Part shown: positions 7,360 through 12,238 of the stretch, piece after piece | Layout of the letters: every line of letters begins with the position of its first letter | How positions within the stretch are numbered: the first letter of the stretch is position 1 | DNA from: Bacillota bacterium | Lineage (GTDB): Bacteria > Bacillota > Clostridia > Lachnospirales > Lachnospiraceae | Length of the DNA stretch: 14,939 nt | Assembly (NCBI GenBank): GCA_023419655.1 | Contig: JAEZXP010000219.1 | Location: forward strand, 1 to 14,939 | Direction: 5' to 3' | The notes under the pieces: generated by a model | Told to the model about the DNA's origin: nothing | What the model saw: only the letters and a program-made list of their open reading frames with translations | Database searches by the model: none | Translations under genes and position numbers: made by a program

Positions 7360-7391
7360 AAAAACCGGCCGAAATATCTCGGCCGGTTTTT
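7360..7391 (-). terminator. Intrinsic terminator of the ECF-transporter-like gene
   Basis: AAAACCGGCCGA (7361-7372) and TCGGCCGGTTTT (7379-7390) are perfect reverse complements around a 6-base loop, with one more A-T pair at the base (7360/7391). The GC-rich core followed by a T run on the - strand, 12 bases after the stop codon at 7404, makes a textbook terminator. It is symmetric enough to act on either strand. Confidence 0.92.
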
Positions 7392-7403
7392 CATAGAAAT
7401 CAA

Positions 7404-7979
7404 TTATTTTATTCGAATCTTGGCATTTGCGGGAATCGATATAACATGCTGTAAGGGTCTCCATACAAAAACTGCTATTGAAAAATCTAGCATGCTATGT
7501 ATCAGTGTCCCAACGCCCACAAGCAATATGACAGAAATCAGATATCCTTTTTCATAATATCCAGTGGACATACCGCTAACCTGATAAAAATATGTTACGA
7601 CGGCAACCTCAGCAGCGCCATGGATTAAGGATATAAATACGGCATATAAGGCCGTGCTTTTGAAGGAGAGAAGCAGATGGCTGTTCTTCTTCAATATGAA
7701 TGCACCGATTAGTGCAAATATCAGGTGCGTTGCTGCCCGAAGCACAATCACGATAGGAAATCCTGCAATTAAAAAGCCAAGTGCTGAAACCAATGCTACA
7801 AAAGCTGCCACCGCAGGTGAGATAAATATTGCGATAAATACCGGTACATGGCTTGCCAGTGTAAATGACGCAGGCTCCAGCTTGATTCCAGGAAACGTCA
7901 TTGGTATTAATATGCCAAGGGCACATAGCAGTGCGGATATTGTCATTGTTTTTACTTTATTTCTGTTCGTATTTGTCAT
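7404..7979 (-). CDS. ECF transporter S component-like integral membrane protein
   Basis: 191 residues from the chosen start. A short basic N-terminus (NTNRNKVKTMT) is followed by about six hydrophobic segments (12-29, 38-56, 58-74, 77-96, 108-130, 147-171). The compact six-helix layout and the ASHVPVFIAIFISP segment around 42-55, followed by small-residue-rich helices, resemble the substrate-binding S subunits of energy-coupling-factor vitamin transporters. Those use a shared EcfA-EcfA'-EcfT module encoded elsewhere. The substrate is not readable; niacin or another vitamin is only a guess. An upstream in-frame ATG (8021) is rejected because it lies only about five bases after the -10 box, essentially at or before the expected transcription start; the ATG at 7979 has GAAGGGTG as Shine-Dalgarno. 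It has its own consensus promoter and terminator, so it is monocistronic. Confidence 0.72.
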   Translation of the reverse strand: MTNTNRNKVKTMTISALLCALGILIPMTFPGIKLEPASFTLASHVPVFIAIFISPAVAAFVALVSALGFLIAGFPIVIVLRAATHLIFALIGAFILKKNSHLLLSFKSTALYAVFISLIHGAAEVAVVTYFYQVSGMSTGYYEKGYLISVILLVGVGTLIHSMLDFSIAVFVWRPLQHVISIPANAKIRIK

Positions 7980-8041
7980 ACTTATCACCCTTCCAGACTG
8001 ACTTGATAGCTGTCTTGTCAACTGTATTATACGTGATAAGT
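7980..8041. promoter_or_regulatory. Possible paired operator: 9-bp inverted repeat flanking the transcription start of the ECF-like gene
   Basis: ACTTATCAC (7980-7988) and GTGATAAGT (8033-8041) are exact reverse complements. One copy lies inside the -35/-10 spacer of the promoter, the other directly against the start codon, covering part of the Shine-Dalgarno. Their centres are 53 bp apart, close to five helical turns, which would suit a looping repressor. In the RNA only the start-codon copy would be fully present, so a DNA role is more likely than an RNA hairpin. No regulator is identified. Confidence 0.35.
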
Positions 8042-8054
8042 TTTATGCTGTCAA
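8026..8054 (-). promoter_or_regulatory. Consensus sigma-70-type promoter of the ECF-transporter-like gene
   Basis: On the - strand the -35 is TTGACA (8054-8049), the spacer is exactly 17 bases and the -10 is TATAAT (8031-8026): a perfect match to the housekeeping consensus. Transcription would start near 8019, leaving a leader of roughly 40 bases before the ATG at 7979. Such a strong promoter for a transporter subunit usually implies repression, see the flanking inverted repeat. Confidence 0.9.
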
Positions 8055-8066
8055 TATAAAAATAAC

Positions 8067-9353
8067 TTAAATCCATCCGCGAAGCTTTACAGCCTCTGCC
8101 ACACGATTAATGGATATTACATAGGCAGCATCACGGGTATAAAGATTCTTTTCCCTTGCCAGATTATGAACAGCATGGAATGCAGCCGTCATTTTCTGGT
8201 CCAGCTTCTCGAGTACCTCTTCCTTAGGCCAGAAATAATTCATATTACATTGCACCTGTTCAAAATAACTGCAGGTTACACCGCCGGCATTACATAGAAA
8301 ATCAGGAATCAGATAGATTCCTTTTTCCTGAATCAGTTTATCACAGTCAGGTGTTGTAGGCCCGTTGGCACCTTCACAGATAACCTTTACCTGTTTGCTT
8401 ATATTTGCAAATGTTTCAGGGGTGATTTGATTTTCTAAAGCACAGGGCAATATGATGTCTACATCCTGAGCAATCCACTGGTTTCCGTCAAGCAGCTCAC
8501 ATCCCAGTTCCAGAGCCTTTTTCTTATCAATCGTACCGAAAGAATCCTTAATCTGTACCATTTGCTCAATATCAAGTCCGTTTGGATTACGGTAAGTATA
8601 TGCCACTTTATCATTGTCATCCCAGCAGGAGATAGCGGTAACTTTTCCGCCCATGCTTGTATAAAGTCTTGCCGCATATTCGGCAACATTGCCAAAGCCC
8701 TGGAGGCTTGCGGTTGTGGAAGCAATATCAATATTCAGCTCTTTAAGGGCTTCCCTTAAGGTATAGATAACGCCATATCCGGTTGCCTCGGTACGTCCGA
8801 GGGAACCGCCCATTCCTACAGGCTTGCCGGTGATGGTACCCGGATAATGTCCTCCGTTAATAACTTCGTATTCATCCATCATCCACAGCATATGCTGGCC
8901 GTTGGTCATTACATCCGGTGCGGGTACATCGGCATTTGGTCCGATATTTTTAGATAGCTGTCTTACATATCCGCGGCATAGTCTCTCTTGCTCGCCTTTG
9001 GACATGGTACGGGGGTCGCATATAACGCCGCCCTTTCCGCCTCCTAAAGGAATGTCCACGACGGCGCACTTCCATGTCATCCACATGGACAGGGCGCGGA
9101 TAGTGTCAACGGTTTCCTGGGGATGGAAGCGGATTCCGCCTTTTGCGGGCCCTCTGGCATCATTATGCTGAATTCTGTATCCGTTAAATACCTTTGTTGT
9201 CCCATCGTCCATTTTTACCGGAATAGTAAAATGATATTCTCTTGCAGGCTGCCTTAAAAGTTCACGGGTTGACCCGTCAAGTCCAATCTGGTCAGCCACA
9301 TGATCGAATTGTTCTTGAGCTGACTCATAGGGGTTGTAAGAAGTATGTCCCAT
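8067..9353 (-). CDS. gdhA: Glutamate dehydrogenase (Glu/Leu/Phe/Val dehydrogenase family)
   Basis: Interconverts glutamate and 2-oxoglutarate plus ammonia using NAD(P)H; cytoplasmic. The 428 residues match the short hexameric form common in Firmicutes. The catalytic domain shows GPAKGGIRFHP (68-78; K71 in the substrate pocket) and PLGGGKGGV (102-110; catalytic K107). The Rossmann domain has GFGNVA (219-224), with acidic residues after the second beta-strand (ISCWDD, 241-246) that would favour NAD over NADP. The late motif CEGANGPTTP (327-336) and a DFLCNAGGV segment (351-359) are typical. The start is set by GAGGGAT a few bases upstream. Expressed from its own promoter in the divergent region shared with ogg; the next gene downstream has its own promoter. 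Leucine/valine dehydrogenase activity is less likely but not excluded. Confidence 0.93.
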   Translation of the reverse strand: MGHTSYNPYESAQEQFDHVADQIGLDGSTRELLRQPAREYHFTIPVKMDDGTTKVFNGYRIQHNDARGPAKGGIRFHPQETVDTIRALSMWMTWKCAVVDIPLGGGKGGVICDPRTMSKGEQERLCRGYVRQLSKNIGPNADVPAPDVMTNGQHMLWMMDEYEVINGGHYPGTITGKPVGMGGSLGRTEATGYGVIYTLREALKELNIDIASTTASLQGFGNVAEYAARLYTSMGGKVTAISCWDDNDKVAYTYRNPNGLDIEQMVQIKDSFGTIDKKKALELGCELLDGNQWIAQDVDIILPCALENQITPETFANISKQVKVICEGANGPTTPDCDKLIQEKGIYLIPDFLCNAGGVTCSYFEQVQCNMNYFWPKEEVLEKLDQKMTAAFHAVHNLAREKNLYTRDAAYVISINRVAEAVKLRGWI

Positions 9354-9428
9354 ATTATCCCTCGCTTTTCTATATTTATTTTATATGCTTATTGCATGAT
9401 GCACCAATGCTTTGATGTTGTAAAGTAT

Positions 9429-9443
9429 TGATATGCCATATCA
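9429..9443. promoter_or_regulatory. 15-bp perfect palindrome at the predicted gdhA transcription start (operator candidate)
   Basis: TGATATGCCATATCA is a perfect 7-1-7 palindrome. It lies immediately downstream of the gdhA -10 candidate (9449-9454), that is, over the predicted start site around 9442, a classic repressor position. With only one central base it cannot fold as a stable RNA hairpin without opening pairs, so a DNA-binding protein site is the more likely reading. No regulator family is assigned. Confidence 0.45.
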
Positions 9444-9448
9444 GTAAT

Positions 9449-9476
9449 TCTATACTTACAAGTGGGATATTGTCAA
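9449..9476 (-). promoter_or_regulatory. Probable promoter of gdhA
   Basis: On the - strand a perfect TTGACA (9476-9471) is followed after 16 bases by TATAGA (9454-9449). Predicted start is near 9442, giving a leader of about 90 bases before the ATG at 9353. Confidence 0.6.
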
Positions 9477-9562
9477 TATTTATATAATATAATCCAGGTG
9501 TTGATTTACAATCCATACAGACCGTAAAATAAAGTGACGTTTGTGTAAAAATATAGTAAGTC

Positions 9563-9591
9563 TTGTAGATTAGCATAAATAAATCTATAAT
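9563..9591 (+). promoter_or_regulatory. Probable promoter of ogg
   Basis: TTGTAG (9563-9568), a 17-base spacer and a perfect TATAAT (9586-9591). A broken inverted repeat surrounds it: GTCTT (9560-9564) with AAGAC (9592-9596), and AGATT (9567-9571) with AATCT (9582-9586). Its arms are unevenly spaced, so an operator role is only a possibility. Predicted leader is about 70 bases. Confidence 0.6.
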
Positions 9592-9669
9592 AAGACGTGC
9601 ACAGATAGATGCAAGTTACTTTATTAAGGCCTGATATAGATGCTTTTGTGTACTGAATGAGAGGAAAAT

Positions 9670-10497
9670 ATGAGAATAAAGAACAAAAATCTTAATATTA
9701 AGCAGATAGCGGATTCCGGTCAATGCTTTCGTATGAATCCGATAGGTAATAATAAACATAGTCTTATTGCATTTGATTCTTACATAGAGCTGGAGCAGAT
9801 AGAAGAGGATATCGTGGAGATATCCTGTAGTGAGAAAGAGTATGAGCGGATATGGAAGGATTATTTTGACCTTGATTATAATTATGGGTGGATAGTAGAC
9901 ACCTTGACAAAAGGCTCTGATAAATTTATGAAGGAAGCGGCACAGTATGGCAACGGAATACGGATATTAAAGCAGAATCCGTTTGAGATGCTGATAAGCT
10001 TTATTATCTCCCAAAATAAGAACATTCCGTCCATAAAGGCCTGCATAGAAAGAATCAGTGAGAAATATGGAACATGTCAGAAGAATGCCATAACCGGTGA
10101 GCCCTATTACACGTTTCCGGCGCCTGAGATGCTGGCAGCGGCAGGGAAGGAAGAGCTTCGGGCCTTAAAATTAGGTTACCGGGATGAATATATAATAGGA
10201 GCTGCCCGTGCGGTTGTATCGGGGGATATTGATTTGGAATATCTTATGGCGTGCAGCCATGAAGAGGCGGTAAATGCCCTTAAGCGTATTCGCGGCATAG
10301 GAGACAAGGTGGCAAACTGTATCTCTCTCTTTGGACTGCATCATATAGAAGCATTTCCCATTGATGTATGGATGAAAAGAGTTCTGGACGAAATTTATCA
10401 GAATAAATTTGATCCCGGACAATATGAAGGCTATGCCGGGATCGTACAACAGTATATGTTTTATTATATCCGGCATATTCACGGCGCTTCCTCATAA
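9670..10497 (+). CDS. ogg: 8-oxoguanine DNA glycosylase/AP lyase (Ogg type)
   Basis: Excises 8-oxoguanine from DNA and nicks the abasic site in base excision repair. The 275 residues fit the compact bacterial Ogg1-like enzymes known from clostridia. N-terminal signature: DSGQCFRM (15-22), matching the SGQCFRW motif of Ogg1. The helical core has FIISQNKNI (111-119), matching the family's ISSQNNxI segment. The helix-hairpin-helix plus GPD region has GIGDKVANC (209-217), with catalytic K213 forming the Schiff base, and FPIDVW (229-234), with the catalytic D232. No iron-sulfur cluster cysteines are present at the C-terminus, unlike EndoIII or MutY. The start follows GAGAGG with a 6-base spacer. 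It is convergent with the thioesterase gene, 11 bases apart, with no terminator visible between them. Confidence 0.95.
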   Translation: MRIKNKNLNIKQIADSGQCFRMNPIGNNKHSLIAFDSYIELEQIEEDIVEISCSEKEYERIWKDYFDLDYNYGWIVDTLTKGSDKFMKEAAQYGNGIRILKQNPFEMLISFIISQNKNIPSIKACIERISEKYGTCQKNAITGEPYYTFPAPEMLAAAGKEELRALKLGYRDEYIIGAARAVVSGDIDLEYLMACSHEEAVNALKRIRGIGDKVANCISLFGLHHIEAFPIDVWMKRVLDEIYQNKFDPGQYEGYAGIVQQYMFYYIRHIHGASS

Positions 10498-10508
10498 AGG
10501 TATAAAGC

Positions 10509-10982
10509 TTAGTATCCTTCCCTTCGCCTTTCGTCACGAAGCTGCCTTCGTCGCAATCCTGCCTCCCATTCACCGCGTTCAGCCTCTGTCTCCAGGATAA
10601 GGCCGGGAACCTCCGTGGGTTTTTCGTCATCATCGATGGCAACCATCACAAGGTATGCCCTGTTGACGACCTTCCTGGTTCCGGAAAGATGGTCTTCAAC
10701 ATAGGTATCAACTCTTACCTCCATTGATGTCCTTCCCACATAGGTAACTCTTCCGATAAGGACCAATATATTGTTGATATATACGCCTGCCTTAAATTGC
10801 AGATTATCAATTGCCGCCGTTGTTACATCATGCCCGCAGTGCCGTCTGGCAGTGACTGCTGATACCTCATCTATCCAGGCCAGAAGCTGCCCGCCAAAGA
10901 GACGGTTGGTACCGCTTATATGGGATGGCATAACGATATGAACTTGTTCAGTTATGGATTCTGCTACACGTTTTGAATTCAT
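10509..10982 (-). CDS. Acyl-CoA thioesterase (hotdog fold)
   Basis: Hydrolyses acyl-CoA to free acid and CoA; the chain-length preference is unknown. The 157 residues make one hotdog domain of the YciA/cytosolic long-chain acyl-CoA hydrolase group. Seen: the N-terminal HIVMPSHISGTNRLFGGQLL stretch (15-34), with N26 and G30-G31, leading into the core helix with D38-E39 (WIDE); then beta-strands including LVLIGRVTYVGRTSMEVRVDTY. The tail (132-157) is very rich in charged residues, mostly R and E, and predicted helical. The start has a strong GGAGGG Shine-Dalgarno with a 5-base spacer. That site is the last, incomplete copy of a tandem hairpin repeat in the leader, suggesting unusual translational control. 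Confidence 0.92.
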   Translation of the reverse strand: MNSKRVAESITEQVHIVMPSHISGTNRLFGGQLLAWIDEVSAVTARRHCGHDVTTAAIDNLQFKAGVYINNILVLIGRVTYVGRTSMEVRVDTYVEDHLSGTRKVVNRAYLVMVAIDDDEKPTEVPGLILETEAERGEWEAGLRRRQLRDERRREGY

Positions 10983-10987
10983 TACAT

Positions 10988-11041
10988 CCCTCCTGTTTTG
11001 CGGAGGGATTGCCCTCCTGTCTTTTGGAGGGATTACCCTCC
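10988..11041 (-). repeat. Tandem hairpin/Shine-Dalgarno leader repeat upstream of the thioesterase gene
   Basis: Read on the - strand from 11041, two 24-base units each start with a perfect 6-bp hairpin: GGAGGGTAATCCCTCC (11041-11026) and GGAGGGCAATCCCTCC (11017-11002). They are followed by AAAAGACA and GCAAAACA. A third unit, again in exact 24-base phase, has only GGAGGG (10993-10988), the working Shine-Dalgarno of the thioesterase. The stem's sixth pair is G-C here but A-T in the related repeat at 2932-3032, matching the local Shine-Dalgarno in each case. A CCCTCC arm could pair with the next GGAGGG across an 8-base loop, hiding the ribosome binding site. Confidence 0.85.
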
Positions 11042-11056
11042 TTGCAATATGACTAT

Positions 11057-11085
11057 ATTTTATATCCGTGACTTAGAATAATCAA
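11057..11085 (-). promoter_or_regulatory. Probable promoter of the thioesterase gene
   Basis: On the - strand TTGATT (11085-11080), a 17-base spacer and TAAAAT (11062-11057). Transcription would start near 11050, only about nine bases before the first leader hairpin, so the whole tandem repeat would be in the mRNA. Confidence 0.6.
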
Positions 11086-11139
11086 GGAATACTTATATTT
11101 ACCGGGAAAGATATATTTACTCAATTTAATAAAAACATC

Positions 11140-11167
11140 TTTGCAATAAGATAATTTGTGGTATAAT
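11140..11167 (+). promoter_or_regulatory. Probable promoter of fba
   Basis: A perfect TATAAT (11162-11167) preceded by the extended -10 TG (11159-11160). The -35 is weak: TTTGCA at 11140-11145 with a 16-base spacer, or TTGCAA at 11141-11146 with 15. The extended -10 probably compensates. The leader is about 45 bases. Confidence 0.7.
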
Positions 11168-11218
11168 AGATGGAGCATTCATTGTTAAATAGTATACAAA
11201 ATGGAAAGGAATGATAAT

Positions 11219-12157
11219 ATGGCATTAGTAACAACAACAGAAATGTTCCAGAAGGCTTATGCAGGTGGATATGCTATCGGTGCATTCAATGTTAATAACA
11301 TGGAAATTATCCAGGGTATCACAGAGGCTGCAAAGGAAGAAAATGCGCCTATTATTCTGCAGGTTTCCGCAGGAGCAAGAAAATATGCAAGACATAATTA
11401 TCTCGTTAAATTAGTTGAGGCAGCTCTGTTGGAAGCAGACCTTCCGATAGCTCTTCATTTGGACCATGGTGATGATTTTGAAATATGTAAGTCATGTATT
11501 GACGGCGGATTTACCTCTGTCATGATTGACGGCTCAAAGCACAGCTTTGAAGACAATATCGCTTTAACCAAAAAGGTAGTTGAGTATGCCCATGAAAGAG
11601 GCGTTGCTGTAGAAGGTGAGCTGGGTAAGCTGGCAGGCATAGAGGATGATGTTAATGTAAGTGCCGAAGATGCTTCCTATACCAGACCGGAAGAGGTTGA
11701 AGAATTTGTAACCCGTACCGGTGTTGATTCCCTTGCTATCGCTATCGGAACAAGCCACGGTGCTTTCAAATTCAAGCCGGGCCAGAAGCCGCAGCTTCGT
11801 TTTGACATTTTAGAAGAAGTAGCAAGAAGACTTCCTAACTTCCCTATCGTTTTACATGGCGCTTCTTCCGTATCACAGGAATATGTTGAGATAATTCAGA
11901 AAAATGGCGGCAAGCTGGATGACGCGATTGGTATTCCGGAGGATATGTTAAGAAAGGCTGCAAGCATGGCAGTATGTAAGATTAATATTGACTCTGACTT
12001 AAGACTTGCGTTTACAGCAGGTGTAAGAGAACATATGATGAACAATCCCGGCCATTTTGACCCCAGACAGTATCTGACGGTTGGAAGAGATAATATTAAA
12101 ACGCTGGTTAAGCATAAAATCGTGAATGTTCTTGGTTGCAGTGGTGCAGCAAAATAG
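11219..12157 (+). CDS. fba: Class II fructose-1,6-bisphosphate aldolase
   Basis: Zinc-dependent glycolytic enzyme that interconverts fructose-1,6-bisphosphate with dihydroxyacetone phosphate and glyceraldehyde-3-phosphate. 312 residues from the chosen start. Seen: GAFNVNN (21-27), HLDHGDD (80-86) with catalytic D82 and zinc ligand H83, VEGELGKLAGIEDDV (131-145) with E134 in the metal region, GTSHGAF (177-183) with zinc ligand H180, VLHGASSV (211-218) with H213, and the phosphate-binding INIDSDLR segment (256-263). An in-frame ATG at 11201 is rejected: the AAGGA at 11206-11210 lies 8 bases before the ATG at 11219, and the protein family starts there. It has its own promoter with an extended -10 and a hairpin after the stop, so it is monocistronic. 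Tagatose-bisphosphate specificity is possible but less likely. Confidence 0.96.
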   Translation: MALVTTTEMFQKAYAGGYAIGAFNVNNMEIIQGITEAAKEENAPIILQVSAGARKYARHNYLVKLVEAALLEADLPIALHLDHGDDFEICKSCIDGGFTSVMIDGSKHSFEDNIALTKKVVEYAHERGVAVEGELGKLAGIEDDVNVSAEDASYTRPEEVEEFVTRTGVDSLAIAIGTSHGAFKFKPGQKPQLRFDILEEVARRLPNFPIVLHGASSVSQEYVEIIQKNGGKLDDAIGIPEDMLRKAASMAVCKINIDSDLRLAFTAGVREHMMNNPGHFDPRQYLTVGRDNIKTLVKHKIVNVLGCSGAAK

Positions 12158-12179
12158 ATAACAGTATACTTACAATAGT

Positions 12180-12215
12180 GAGGGGTACCGATGTTAGAAA
12201 ATATCGGCACCCCTC
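12180..12215 (+). terminator. Hairpin after fba, probable terminator
   Basis: GAGGGGT (12180-12186) pairs with ACCCCTC (12209-12215), and CCGAT (12188-12192) with ATCGG (12203-12207). One A-C mismatch separates the two helices, and the loop has 10 bases. The following tail TGTTATTTC is only moderately T-rich. It lies between convergent fba and the GGDEF-EAL gene; on the - strand no T run follows, so it mainly serves fba. Confidence 0.7.
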
Positions 12216-12238
12216 TGTTATTTCAAAGAATTTAGCTG

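Larger units (their letters stand above)
9354..9669. other. Divergent intergenic region between gdhA and ogg
   Basis: 316 AT-rich bases between two divergent genes. It holds a gdhA promoter candidate (9449-9476, - strand) with a palindrome at the predicted start site, and an ogg promoter candidate (9563-9591, + strand). A short palindrome TGCATGATGCA lies at 9393-9403 within the gdhA leader. A 66-codon open frame on the - strand (9376-9576) has no convincing start or composition and is not called. No RNA gene or known riboswitch was recognised. Confidence 0.7.

Noticed and set aside
9376..9576. 66-codon open frame on the - strand in the gdhA-ogg gap
   Set aside because: It overlaps the gdhA promoter and leader, has no Shine-Dalgarno, and its composition (rich in Y, I, C and H) looks like translated AT-rich spacer.
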